A model generated the notes under the pieces. It was not told the DNA's origin. It made no database searches and was given only the letters and a program-made list of their open reading frames with translations. Positions 36,435 through 44,529 of a DNA stretch of 64,000 nucleotides are shown in pieces. The stretch lies in contig NZ_CP102247.1 in assembly GCF_024599655.1 (NCBI RefSeq), positions 2,542,001-2,606,000 on the forward strand. Reading direction: 5' to 3'. Position numbers and translations under genes: made by a program. The DNA comes from Enterobacter asburiae. Lineage in GTDB: Bacteria; Pseudomonadota; Gammaproteobacteria; Enterobacterales; Enterobacteriaceae. Numbering within the stretch: the stretch's first letter is position 1; each line of letters starts with the position of its first letter.

Positions 36435-36926
36435 ATGCCAATCCCTCCCTACATGTGGCTAAAAGACGACGGTGGTGCACATATTAATGGTTCCGTTGAT
36501 GTTCAGGACCGTGAAGGCAGCATTGAGATCATAGGGCTGAGCCATGGCATCAACCTCCCGGTAGACAGCGCTAATGGCAAGATCACCGGCACACGTCAAC
36601 ACTCATCCATGCGGATTGAAAAGGAAGTTGATAGCTCCACGCCCTATCTCTACAAAGCAGCATCTACCGGTCAGGCGCTTAAAAGCGCTGAAATCAAGTT
36701 CTATCATATTAATGATGCCGGACAGGAAGTCTGTTATTACACCGTACTCATGGAGAACGTAAAGGTTACTGGTGTTAACTGCAGCGTGCCAAACGTGAAG
36801 ATCGCTGCCAACGATAAAATGAACCACGTTGAAAGCGTAAGCCTGCAGTACGAAAAAATTACCTGGCGGATCGTCGACGGGAACATCATGCACAGCGACG
36901 ACTGGAACGAACGGCCTACAGCATAA
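36435..36926 (+). CDS. hcp: Hcp family type VI secretion tube/carrier protein
   Basis: 163-aa Hcp, the hexameric ring protein that forms the T6SS inner tube and can carry small effectors. Recognisable by MPIPPYMWLKDDGG…INGSVDVQDREGSIEIIG at the start, the HSSMRIEKEVDSSTPYLYKA segment and the C-terminal VESVSLQYEKITWRIVDGN. Start 36435 has AAGGAAATAAAG upstream. No T6SS structural genes lie in the window, so this is an orphan hcp whose product would load into an apparatus encoded elsewhere. Confidence 0.92.
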   Translation: MPIPPYMWLKDDGGAHINGSVDVQDREGSIEIIGLSHGINLPVDSANGKITGTRQHSSMRIEKEVDSSTPYLYKAASTGQALKSAEIKFYHINDAGQEVCYYTVLMENVKVTGVNCSVPNVKIAANDKMNHVESVSLQYEKITWRIVDGNIMHSDDWNERPTA

Positions 36927-36930
36927 CGCT

Positions 36931-36956
36931 AAGGGGCGCGATGCCCCTTCCTCTTT
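36931..36956 (+). terminator. Terminator closing the effector/hcp island
   Basis: AAGGGGC (36931-36937), loop gcgat, GCCCCTT (36943-36949), then CCTCTTT. It lies five bases after the hcp stop. Stem is seven perfect pairs; the T-rich tail is short and interrupted. Confidence 0.8.
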
Positions 36957-37105
36957 CACTTCACTCCCCGGCCTGTGCGTAATCCTGTTCATGAAGTTCG
37001 CTCATGTTGCATTGAAATTAAGTCACTTCCCCTGCGCCGCGGGCTCAGGCATAAATTATGCATCGGCAACTTCTTAGCAACATGAACTTAGGATGCATAA
37101 CCACA

Positions 37106-38080
37106 ATGAGCAAAGCTTTCACATATACCCTTAAGCGCAGTTGCTTCGATGAGAATTACAACCCGTCAGAAAATACGCGTACGACCACCAACTTTGCCAA
37201 CCTGGCGCGCGGTGAAAAACGTCAGGAAAACCTGCGCAATACGCTGGTGATGATCAACAACCGCTTTAACGCCTTAGCGCGCTGGGATAATCCAAACGCC
37301 GATCGCTACGCGGTTGAGCTGGAAATCATCTCTGTCGATTTGAACATTGGCGCGGAAAAACCGTTCCCGGCCATTGAGATATTGCAAACCACTGTTGTCG
37401 ACAAAAAAAATAACCTGCGTATTCCTGGCATCGTCGGGAATAACTTCTCTTCTTACGTGCGGGATTATGATTTCAGCGTGCGGCTGCTGGAACACAACAA
37501 GAACCAGCAGCACTTCAGCATTCCGGAAAAGTTTGGCGAACTGCACGGCAATATTTTCCGCCACTTTGTGAATTCGCCGGAGTACAAAGAGAACTTCAGC
37601 AAGGGACCGGTGATCTGCCTGAGCGTCTCCAGCAAAGACACCTACCGCCGCACCGGTAACCAGCACCCCGTGCTGGGCATTGAGTATCAGCCGGATGGCG
37701 AGTCGCTAACGGAACAGTACTTCGCGAAGATGGGCCTGCAGGTTCGCTATTTCATGCCGGAAAACAGCGTGGCGCCTTTCGCGTTCTTCTTTACCGGGGA
37801 TTTGCTGAGTGATTACACCGATCTGGAACTGATTGCCACCATCAGCACGATGGAGACGTTCCAGAAAATCTATCGCCCGGAAATTTATAACGCAAACTCG
37901 GCGGCGGGACTGTACTACCGACCGGATCTGAACCAGCAGGATCATTCATTAACCAAGATTGTTTATGACCGGGAAGAGCGAAGCCAGCTGGCGATTGAAC
38001 AGGGCCGCTTTACCGAAGCGTACTTCATTAAGCCTTACCAACATATTCTTGAGCAGTGGTCTGATAACTACACGCTTTAA
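37106..38080 (+). CDS. mesX: MesX-type (DUF1852) putative oxygenase, partner of methionine synthase MesD
   Basis: 324 aa, DUF1852. In Acinetobacter, genetic work on folate-independent methionine synthases found that the core-type synthase MesD depends on the DUF1852 protein MesX, proposed to be an oxygenase. The start MSKAFTYTLKRSCFDENYNPSE at 37106 is the family start; upstream in-frame ATGs at 37058 and 37082 lack a good binding site. Characteristic segments include TRTTTNFANLARGEKRQENL and LYYRPDLNQQDHSLTKIVYD. The mesD gene follows after 23 bases, so the pair is one operon. No flavin reductase gene is adjacent. Confidence 0.82.
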   Translation: MSKAFTYTLKRSCFDENYNPSENTRTTTNFANLARGEKRQENLRNTLVMINNRFNALARWDNPNADRYAVELEIISVDLNIGAEKPFPAIEILQTTVVDKKNNLRIPGIVGNNFSSYVRDYDFSVRLLEHNKNQQHFSIPEKFGELHGNIFRHFVNSPEYKENFSKGPVICLSVSSKDTYRRTGNQHPVLGIEYQPDGESLTEQYFAKMGLQVRYFMPENSVAPFAFFFTGDLLSDYTDLELIATISTMETFQKIYRPEIYNANSAAGLYYRPDLNQQDHSLTKIVYDREERSQLAIEQGRFTEAYFIKPYQHILEQWSDNYTL

Positions 38081-38103
38081 TTCATTCAAAAAGGTCTTTT
38101 ATT

Positions 38104-39132
38104 ATGAAAACATTGCTCCCGACGTCTACGGCTGGCAGCCTGCCTAAGCCAACCTGGCTTGCACAACCTGAAACGCTGTGGTCACCCTGGAAATTGCAGG
38201 ATCAGGAACTGCTGGCGGGTAAACAGGATGCGCTGCGCCTGTCTCTGGATGAGCAGATCCGTGCGGGAATCGATATTGTCAGCGACGGGGAACAGACCCG
38301 TCAGCACTTCGTCACCACCTTTATTGAACACCTGAGCGGCGTGGATTTCGAAAATCGCCAGACGGTACGCATTCGTAACCGCTATGACGCCAGCGTGCCG
38401 ACCGTGGTTTCAGCCGTTGCGCGTCAGAAGCCGGTATTCGTGGACGATGCGAAATACCTGCGTCAACTCACGGACAAGCCGATCAAATGGGCCCTGCCCG
38501 GGCCGATGACCATGATCGACACCCTTTACGACGCGCACTATAAAAGCCGTGAAAAGCTGGCCTGGGAATTCGCCAAAATCCTTAATCAGGAAGCGCGTGA
38601 GCTAGAGGCCGCAGGCGTCGATATTATCCAATTTGATGAACCAGCATTTAACGTCTTTTTTGACGAGGTGAACGACTGGGGTATCGCCGCGCTGGAGCGC
38701 GCCGTTGAAGGGCTGAAGTGCGAAACCGCCGTACACATCTGCTACGGCTACGGCATCAAGGCCAATACGGACTGGAAAAAGACGCTCGGCTCAGAATGGC
38801 GCCAGTATGAAGAGGCCTTCCCCAAGCTGCAGACGTCTAGCATCGACATCATCTCCCTGGAATGCCACAACTCACGCGTGCCTATGGATCTGCTGGAGCT
38901 GATCCGCGGTAAGAAAGTGATGGTCGGCGCGATCGACGTGGCAACCAACGCGGTTGAAACGCAGGAGGAAGTCGCCGATACGCTGCGTAAAGCGCTGCAG
39001 TTCGTCGATGCGGACAAGCTTTACCCGTCCACCAACTGCGGCATGGCTCCTCTTTCCCGCGAGGTTGCTAACGGCAAGCTGAGAGCGCTCAGCGCTGGCG
39101 CAGAAATTATCCGCAAAGAGCTCGGCGCGTAA
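38104..39132 (+). CDS. mesD: Core-type folate-independent methionine synthase
   Basis: 342 aa, corresponding only to the C-terminal catalytic half of MetE; the N-terminal folate-domain half is missing, as in the Mes families. The zinc ligands are visible: His211 and Cys213 in VHICYG, Glu253 in SLECHN and Cys312 in STNCGM. It would methylate homocysteine to methionine with a methyl donor other than methyltetrahydrofolate. Being paired with a DUF1852 gene places it in the MesD group. Start ATG 38104 follows AAAAGGTC. Convergent with a LysR gene just downstream. Confidence 0.85.
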   Translation: MKTLLPTSTAGSLPKPTWLAQPETLWSPWKLQDQELLAGKQDALRLSLDEQIRAGIDIVSDGEQTRQHFVTTFIEHLSGVDFENRQTVRIRNRYDASVPTVVSAVARQKPVFVDDAKYLRQLTDKPIKWALPGPMTMIDTLYDAHYKSREKLAWEFAKILNQEARELEAAGVDIIQFDEPAFNVFFDEVNDWGIAALERAVEGLKCETAVHICYGYGIKANTDWKKTLGSEWRQYEEAFPKLQTSSIDIISLECHNSRVPMDLLELIRGKKVMVGAIDVATNAVETQEEVADTLRKALQFVDADKLYPSTNCGMAPLSREVANGKLRALSAGAEIIRKELGA

Positions 39133-39136
39133 TCCC

Positions 39137-40069
39137 TTACGTTTGCCAGTACGGCGGCGTACCAAAGTGCTCGACGTAATAATCAATCACCGCCCTGACG
39201 TTCAGGGGCGGATGTCGGGCATCAGGATAGATCGCCGCAATGGCCTGCGGTTCCGTATTGATGGCACACTCCAGCGAAGGAAGAAGCGGAATCAGCTCGC
39301 CGCGCTGGAGCTGCTCGCTCACCAGCCAGTCCGGGAACAGCACGATCCCCATTCCACCCAACGCCGCAGCCAGTAACGCTTCCGCATTATTGGAGATCAT
39401 CAATGGCGTAACGGGATAGTGTATCCACGCCTCGCCCTTCCTGCGAAACAGCCAGCGGTTTGGCCCTGACGATCCGCGATAGACCAGCGTGTGATGACGG
39501 TTCAGATCGTCCGGCCCTTCAGGCGCACCCTGTTTTCGCACATAGTCTGGCGACGCGGCCAGATGATAAACCTGCTGCCCGAACACCCGCGCATGAAACG
39601 AGGAGTCCGTCAGCACGCCAATCCGGAAGATCACGTCGGCGGCATCCCGATGAGGATCGATAAAATCATCGGTCAGCGTCAGCTCTATGCTAAGGCGGGG
39701 ATAGCGTTCCGACAGGCCGGGAAGGCCGGGCGCAATATGCTTCTGACCAAAGAACACCGGTCCGTTAATGCGGATCGCGCCGGAAGGCTCCACCGCACGC
39801 GCGTCCAGCTCCCGTCGCGCCTCTTCCAGATTTTCCGCCATCGACCGGGCATAGCGAATAAACAGATGACCGCTTTCCGTCGGGATGACGGCCCGCGTGT
39901 TGCGGTAGAAAAGCTGTTGACCGAGCGCATCCTCAAGCTGGTGGATCACACGCGATATCTGCGAGGCCGATATCCCCTGCCGCCGCGCCACGACGGAGAA
40001 ATTTTGCGCTTCATACACGTCAATAAAGATCAGCAGCGCGCGGACGTTGATGTTGCTGGCGTCGACCAT
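39137..40069 (-). CDS. LysR-family transcriptional regulator
   Basis: 310 aa. The N-terminal helix-turn-helix is typical (LLIFIDVYEAQNFSVVARRQ, then SASQISRVIHQLEDALGQQLF, residues about 10-55), followed by the two-lobed effector domain (GAIRINGPVFFGQKHIAPGL onward). Divergent from the pair of YdcZ-family genes with 95 bases between the start codons, so these are the likely targets. The inducer is unknown. Confidence 0.85.
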   Translation of the reverse strand: MVDASNINVRALLIFIDVYEAQNFSVVARRQGISASQISRVIHQLEDALGQQLFYRNTRAVIPTESGHLFIRYARSMAENLEEARRELDARAVEPSGAIRINGPVFFGQKHIAPGLPGLSERYPRLSIELTLTDDFIDPHRDAADVIFRIGVLTDSSFHARVFGQQVYHLAASPDYVRKQGAPEGPDDLNRHHTLVYRGSSGPNRWLFRRKGEAWIHYPVTPLMISNNAEALLAAALGGMGIVLFPDWLVSEQLQRGELIPLLPSLECAINTEPQAIAAIYPDARHPPLNVRAVIDYYVEHFGTPPYWQT

Positions 40070-40164
40070 TAATGCATATCCTGCAAAGGTGTTTCCAGCA
40101 TTATGGCATTTTTCTCACGAGACTGAAGACGTAATCTTCTTCGCCTGAAAACGGAGGAAGTGTA

Positions 40165-40599
40165 ATGCAGTTTGTGTTGATTTTACTGGTGATTGCCGGC
40201 GGGATGGGGCTGTCCGTCGAGGCGGGACTGCTGGGTCCGCTGGGCGGCGAAGTGGGTGACTTATGGGCCACGTTCAGCATCTTCGGCGTAGGCGCCGCGC
40301 TGACGTTTCTGCTGATGCTGTTTTTCAGCCCCCGTAACAGCCCGTCGTTTTTCGCACAGCCCGGCTGGCAGCTGCTCGGCGGCGTGCTTGGCCCTGTCTA
40401 CGTGGTCATTCTGACCGTTGCGACCCCCGCTATCGGCATCGCAATGACCATGATTGGCATTCTGGCCGGTCAGGTCTTTAAAAGCCTGATCATCGATCAC
40501 TTTGGTTTGCTGGGTACGCCGCACAGAAAGATAAACGCGAAACGCATCGTGGCGCTGGTTTTTATTATTGCCGCACTGGTTCTGGTGGCACAGGGGTAA
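40165..40599 (+). CDS. YdcZ-family (DMT superfamily) small membrane protein 1
   Basis: 144 aa, nearly all hydrophobic, with about five transmembrane segments (for example FVLILLVIAGGMGLSVEAGLL, FSIFGVGAALTFLLMLFF, IVALVFIIAALVLVAQG). It belongs to the half-size DMT/YdcZ group (PF04657 type), whose substrates are largely unknown. A second paralogous gene follows after four bases, so the two probably form a heterodimeric transporter. Divergent from the LysR regulator. GGAGG lies upstream of the start. Confidence 0.78.
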   Translation: MQFVLILLVIAGGMGLSVEAGLLGPLGGEVGDLWATFSIFGVGAALTFLLMLFFSPRNSPSFFAQPGWQLLGGVLGPVYVVILTVATPAIGIAMTMIGILAGQVFKSLIIDHFGLLGTPHRKINAKRIVALVFIIAALVLVAQG

Positions 40600-40603
40600 A
40601 CGT

Positions 40604-41062
40604 ATGACACTGATAATGATTATTCTGGCCGTGTGTGGCGGCGCAACGCTGAGCGTACAGGCAGCAATTAACGGGCAGCTCGGCAGCAGCGTGGGCGTTT
40701 TCAAGAGCGCGTTTCTGACGTTTTCCGTCGGCGCGCTGGTGACCGCCCTGCTCATTTTCTTCTTTGAGCCTAAGCAGGCGGTCACGCTGCTGGACGTGCC
40801 GAAATGGCAGCTCCTCGGGGCGATGTTTGGCGTGCCCTATATCGTGATAATGGTGCTTGCCGTACAGCGGATCGGCACCGCCGTCGCCACGGTGGCGGTG
40901 ATATTCGGCCAGCTCGCCATGAGTATGCTGATTGATAACTTTGGCTGGCTGGGCAATGCGGCCATTCCGTTTTCGCCGAGCCGTCTGAGCGCGGTGGTGT
41001 GCCTGGGGATTGCCCTGTACTTCATCTACTCCAGCAGCAAAACCGGCAGCGTTCGCGACTAA
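40604..41062 (+). CDS. YdcZ-family (DMT superfamily) small membrane protein 2
   Basis: 152 aa. Start 40604 is chosen because AGGGG lies at proper spacing and the membrane segment MTLIMIILAVCGGATLSVQAAING begins the protein. The motif QAAINGQLG is typical for this family, and five hydrophobic segments are visible. Partner of the preceding paralogue. Its stop overlaps the stop of the convergent DUF3833 gene by four bases, leaving no room for a terminator between the two operons. Confidence 0.8.
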   Translation: MTLIMIILAVCGGATLSVQAAINGQLGSSVGVFKSAFLTFSVGALVTALLIFFFEPKQAVTLLDVPKWQLLGAMFGVPYIVIMVLAVQRIGTAVATVAVIFGQLAMSMLIDNFGWLGNAAIPFSPSRLSAVVCLGIALYFIYSSSKTGSVRD

Positions 41063-41592
41063 GCTGAGGTCTTACGGGTAAAGAACAGCGTCACCGTGGC
41101 GACGGTGACGCCCAGCTTCTTCATTTCGGTTTTGTTAAACAGATGGATCTCATCCTGCAAATACATCCAGTCGTCGAAGTTCAGCAGCCAGGTGCTGCCG
41201 TTGGCCGTCACGTTCATGCTGTAATGCCAGTTAAAGGCGTTGCCTGCGGCCTGCCCCGTGGCAACCCCTTCTATATCCCCTGCCGTTCCCTCGTAGCGAT
41301 CGTTCCCCACGCGGCGAATATGCCAGACCCGCTGCTGCTTCTCGCCATCGTCGTAGACAAAGTGCTCATTGAGCGTCAGCGTATCGCCGATAACGTCCCC
41401 GGCAATCTCAACGTGGAAACGGCGGATCTGCTTGCCGCTGCGATCCTGCACCATCCCCCACGCTTCGGTTTTGCCCTGGAAGTAGTGGAAGATATCAAGC
41501 CGCGGCTGCTGCTGGCGATACTCGGCCACCTCCGTGCTACAGCCCGCCAGCAGCATCGTGAATGCCAGCGCCATCATCAGGATACGTTTCAT
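41059..41592 (-). CDS. DUF3833 lipoprotein, last gene of the lipid operon
   Basis: 177 aa. A lipoprotein signal (MKRILMMALAFTMLLAGC, Cys18) is followed by a beta-rich domain with LDIFHYFQGKTEAWGMVQDRSG and NDRYEGTAGDIEGVATGQAAGNAFNWHY, the DUF3833 pattern. Function is unknown. DUF3833 genes are commonly found with cyclopropane synthase-like and DUF1365 genes, as here, so an envelope role in the same lipid pathway is inferred. Its start overlaps the upstream stop by four bases. Confidence 0.82.
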   Translation of the reverse strand: MKRILMMALAFTMLLAGCSTEVAEYRQQQPRLDIFHYFQGKTEAWGMVQDRSGKQIRRFHVEIAGDVIGDTLTLNEHFVYDDGEKQQRVWHIRRVGNDRYEGTAGDIEGVATGQAAGNAFNWHYSMNVTANGSTWLLNFDDWMYLQDEIHLFNKTEMKKLGVTVATVTLFFTRKTSA

Positions 41593-42110
41593 TTTTGGCC
41601 TCCGATTAACTGCTGACGCAGCTCAGGATATTGCGTGCGGGGATCGAGCCAGATGGCCAGAAAACGGGTGCTGAACGCTTCCGACTGGCGTGGTCCGAGT
41701 GGAATAAAGGAGGTTTGCGCCGCTGACGCGCGGTACCAGAACTGCCCCTGCTTATCGTTGAGAACAAACGCCAGCTGTGAACCCGGTCGGACATCCGGCC
41801 ACAGGGACTGGAGCATCCGCAGCCAGGCTTCGCTTTGCGGTTCCTGTGCCAGGATCCCCTGCGCCTGCCACTGGTCGCGGGTCGCCTCAACCAGTTCATC
41901 GCGATCGATGTCCCGCGCATAGGTAATAATCAGCGCCTGATCCTGGTCCCGGCTGTAACGGCCATCCGGAGTGCGCAGCTGGGAGGTATAGACGGTGAAA
42001 GGTCCCCAGGTGAGCGTGGCGTCCCCCACCTTACGCCAGGCAAGCCAGTCGGCGGCCTGGGCAGCAGGCACAACCAGCGTCAGCCAAAGCAGCAAAACCG
42101 CAGCTCTCAT
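41589..42110 (-). CDS. Chalcone-isomerase-like secreted protein
   Basis: 173 aa from ATG 42110. A much longer open frame extends upstream, but it runs through the DUF2878 gene; the chosen start gives a Sec signal peptide (MRAAVLLLWLTLVVPAAQA, cut before ADWLAW) and the four-base overlap seen at other junctions of this operon. The mature part, with WGPFTVYTSQLRTPDGRY and ALIITYARDI, fits the chalcone-isomerase-like fold group, bacterial members of which may bind fatty acids. That link suits the lipid operon but is inference. Confidence 0.78.
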   Translation of the reverse strand: MRAAVLLLWLTLVVPAAQAADWLAWRKVGDATLTWGPFTVYTSQLRTPDGRYSRDQDQALIITYARDIDRDELVEATRDQWQAQGILAQEPQSEAWLRMLQSLWPDVRPGSQLAFVLNDKQGQFWYRASAAQTSFIPLGPRQSEAFSTRFLAIWLDPRTQYPELRQQLIGGQK

Positions 42111-42592
42111 TTTTGTCTCCCCATCAGCAGGTGGAAAAACAGCATCAACACCAGCCAGCCCGGCGCCATCCAGCTCACGACGATAAAGGTCGGCTCCAGA
42201 AACGTAATTCCCCCCAGCCGCTCGCCAAACAGATAGGCCACAGGTCCACCCGCGGCGGCCAGCAGGGTCAGCAGCCAGCCGGGCAACGTGGTGGTGCGCG
42301 TCAGCTGCGTCCAGACCGTGGCGAACATCAGCCACAGTGCCACCATCCATAACGGCATCAGGGACTCGCCCGTAAAGGCAATCAGCCCGGTCAGGGCCCA
42401 GAGGGCGTCGAGCAGGCTGCCCGCCGCCGCCAGCCCAATGGCGTAAAAACGGTATGCAGGCGGCAAGAGCAGGCACGCCAGGATCGCCAGAGCGATCCAG
42501 ATAATCAGGCCCTGTTCGCGAAAGAGCACCACCAGCGCCCAGTAGAGATCGAACGCAATGGCCAGCAGGAAGACCTGAAGGTAACGTCTCAT
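42107..42592 (-). CDS. DUF2878 inner-membrane protein
   Basis: 161 aa with about five hydrophobic segments (YLQVFLLAIAFDLYWALVVLF, IIWIALAILACLLLP, FYAIGLAAAGSLLDALWAL, LMPLWMVALWLMFATVW, FIVVSWMAPGWLVLMLFFHLL). Matches the DUF2878 pattern of small integral membrane proteins associated with cyclopropane synthase-like genes. Function unknown. Four-base overlaps on both sides show tight coupling in the operon. Confidence 0.8.
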   Translation of the reverse strand: MRRYLQVFLLAIAFDLYWALVVLFREQGLIIWIALAILACLLLPPAYRFYAIGLAAAGSLLDALWALTGLIAFTGESLMPLWMVALWLMFATVWTQLTRTTTLPGWLLTLLAAAGGPVAYLFGERLGGITFLEPTFIVVSWMAPGWLVLMLFFHLLMGRQK

Positions 42593-43809
42593 ACGCGCTC
42601 GGCGGTCAGCTGCACCACGCTGATGGTGCGAGCGTTAAACCCGGCTTCGCAGTAGCCGAAGTAGTACAGCCACATGCGGCGGAACCGTTCATCGAAGCCG
42701 AGTTTTTCAATCTCCTGCCAGGCGTGGACAAAGCGCTGCCGCCAGTGGGCCAGCGTGCGGGCATAGTCGGGGCCCATGTCGAAGAGATTGCGCACCACGA
42801 AATCGGTGTGGCGCGTCATCAGCTCGTTCATCGCCGTAATGCTCGGCAAGAAGCCGCCGGGAAAAATGTAGCGCTGGATAAAATCAACGCTTTTGCTGTA
42901 GTCGCGATAGCGCTGGTCCTGAATAGTGATGGCCTGAATCGCCATCCGTCCTCCGGGGCGCAGCCGCGCCTGGCAGGTACGGAAGAACGTCGGCAGATAG
43001 CGTTGCCCGACGGCCTCAATCATCTCTATCGAGACCAGCTTGTCGTACTGCCCGGTGAGGTCACGATAGTCGCAGAGCAGTACCTCAACGCGATCCTGCA
43101 ACCCGGCGCGGGCGATCCGCTCGGTCGCCCAGATATACTGCTCCTGCGATAGCGTGGTAGTCGTTACCCGACAGCCATAATGGCGGGCGGCGTATTCCGC
43201 CATCGCGCCCCAGCCGGTGCCAATTTCCAGCAGGTGGTCACCCGGGCTTAGCGCGAGCTGGTCACACAGGCGCGCCATTTTGGCCTGCTGGGCCGCCGTC
43301 AGATCCTGCTCGTCAGCGGTAAACAGCGCGCTGGAATAGAGCAGCTCCTTATCCAGAAAGTGGCTATAAAAGGTATTGCCCAGATCGTAGTGAGCGGCAA
43401 TATTTTCGCGCGCCTGAATGCGGGAGTTACGCCGCGTCCAGTGGCGTATCCGCTCCAGCGGCCTGCCGAGCAGGCGGAAGCCGTTTTCCAGACGACCGAG
43501 CACCTCGCCGTTGATCGCCAGCAGCTCCAGAAGCGGCGTGAGATGTGCGGTTTCCCACTCGCCGTCCATCCAGGCTTCTGCCGCAGCAAGGCTCCCGCCC
43601 GTTAAGACGCGCCAGTAGACGCCGGGCGTGAGGATCTGCACGTCGGCATGCAGCGCGGAGGATGCTTCGCCAAAATGAAAGGTCTGTGCCCCTTCACGCA
43701 GGGTGAGCGAGCCGCCACGAATGCCGCTTAACAGACGAAACAGCAGCCATCGCGCGAGGCGGACGTTGCGCGGGATATCGGGTTCTAACGCAAAGACGGG
43801 ATCGGTCAT
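42589..43809 (-). CDS. Cyclopropane-fatty-acyl-phospholipid synthase family methyltransferase
   Basis: 406-aa SAM-dependent enzyme acting on unsaturated acyl chains of membrane phospholipids. The SAM motif LLEIGTGWGAMAEYAARHYG is near residue 200; also seen are NIAAHYDLGNTFYSHFLD, YSSALFTADEQDL and the C-terminal WLYYFGYCEAGFNARTI. Homologues in such clusters make cyclopropane fatty acids or, in alphaproteobacteria (UfaM), methylate on the way to furan fatty acids. It is distinct from the housekeeping cfa gene expected elsewhere. Which modification is made here cannot be told from sequence. Confidence 0.88.
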   Translation of the reverse strand: MTDPVFALEPDIPRNVRLARWLLFRLLSGIRGGSLTLREGAQTFHFGEASSALHADVQILTPGVYWRVLTGGSLAAAEAWMDGEWETAHLTPLLELLAINGEVLGRLENGFRLLGRPLERIRHWTRRNSRIQARENIAAHYDLGNTFYSHFLDKELLYSSALFTADEQDLTAAQQAKMARLCDQLALSPGDHLLEIGTGWGAMAEYAARHYGCRVTTTTLSQEQYIWATERIARAGLQDRVEVLLCDYRDLTGQYDKLVSIEMIEAVGQRYLPTFFRTCQARLRPGGRMAIQAITIQDQRYRDYSKSVDFIQRYIFPGGFLPSITAMNELMTRHTDFVVRNLFDMGPDYARTLAHWRQRFVHAWQEIEKLGFDERFRRMWLYYFGYCEAGFNARTISVVQLTAERV

Positions 43810-44528
43810 GAGCGTTCACTCCTGCTGACGGGGTGGTTATACAGCGGCACGCGCTTGAGCCACAGGCGCAGCGCCTGCCAGTAAATGGCAAAAACGGTTT
43901 TCAGGGTCATGAGCGGGATGCGCAGCAACAGCGAGCGCAGCGCGGGGCGCGTCAAAGGCTCCCGGCGCAGCGCGAGCGTGGCATCAAAGACCTTCGCTTC
44001 CTGATGATTTTCAATGTGCATATGCAGCGTGTTATCCGGGTCGTTAAAGCGCCAGTGGTAGATCATGTCCATCGGGTTGAAGGGGGAAACGTGAAACGCT
44101 TTTTCCGTGGGCTGCGCATCCTGTCCGTTGACGGCATAGTAATGACGTTCATTCCACGGCGTGTTGCGGACCTCCGCCAGCACCCAGCGCAGCGTTCCCT
44201 TCCCGTCGTAGCAGTAGTAAAAGTTGACCGGATTGAAATGAAAGCCGAAATAGCGCAGCTGCGTCAGGAGCATCACCCGCCCGTCCGGACGTTCCCCGGT
44301 CAGGCTCTCCAGCCTGCTGAGCACGTTCTCTTTAAGCGGCGCGCCGAGAGGATAGTCCGCGTCGTGGAACGAGGCGGCGGCAAAGCGATTGCGCCGCACG
44401 CCGACGGACGGCAGCAGCGGTAGTTCATCGAGATCCAGCCAGGCCATAAAGACGCTGTAGCTGAATTCATGGGTTTTCGGCTGAAGGCGGCGATGGCGTA
44501 ACACGCCGTGGTAGAGGCAGCTGTTCAT
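43806..44528 (-). CDS. DUF1365 protein
   Basis: 240 aa, with the DUF1365 signatures MNSCLYHGVLRHRRLQPKTH, FSYSVFMAWLDLDELPLL, YFGFHFNPVNFYYCYD and KAFHVSPFNPMDMIYHWRF. The family has no assigned reaction but almost always pairs with the FAD oxidoreductase and cyclopropane synthase-like genes that flank it here. One base separates it from the oxidoreductase stop upstream, and four bases overlap the synthase start downstream. A role in acyl-chain modification is inferred from this linkage. Confidence 0.87.
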   Translation of the reverse strand: MNSCLYHGVLRHRRLQPKTHEFSYSVFMAWLDLDELPLLPSVGVRRNRFAAASFHDADYPLGAPLKENVLSRLESLTGERPDGRVMLLTQLRYFGFHFNPVNFYYCYDGKGTLRWVLAEVRNTPWNERHYYAVNGQDAQPTEKAFHVSPFNPMDMIYHWRFNDPDNTLHMHIENHQEAKVFDATLALRREPLTRPALRSLLLRIPLMTLKTVFAIYWQALRLWLKRVPLYNHPVSRSERS

Positions 44529-44529
44529 C

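Noticed and set aside
41589..42476. A 295-residue version of the chalcone-isomerase-like protein
   Set aside because: The extension is the antisense-free but out-of-frame reading of the DUF2878 gene; the ATG at 42110 gives a clean signal peptide and the operon's regular four-base overlap.
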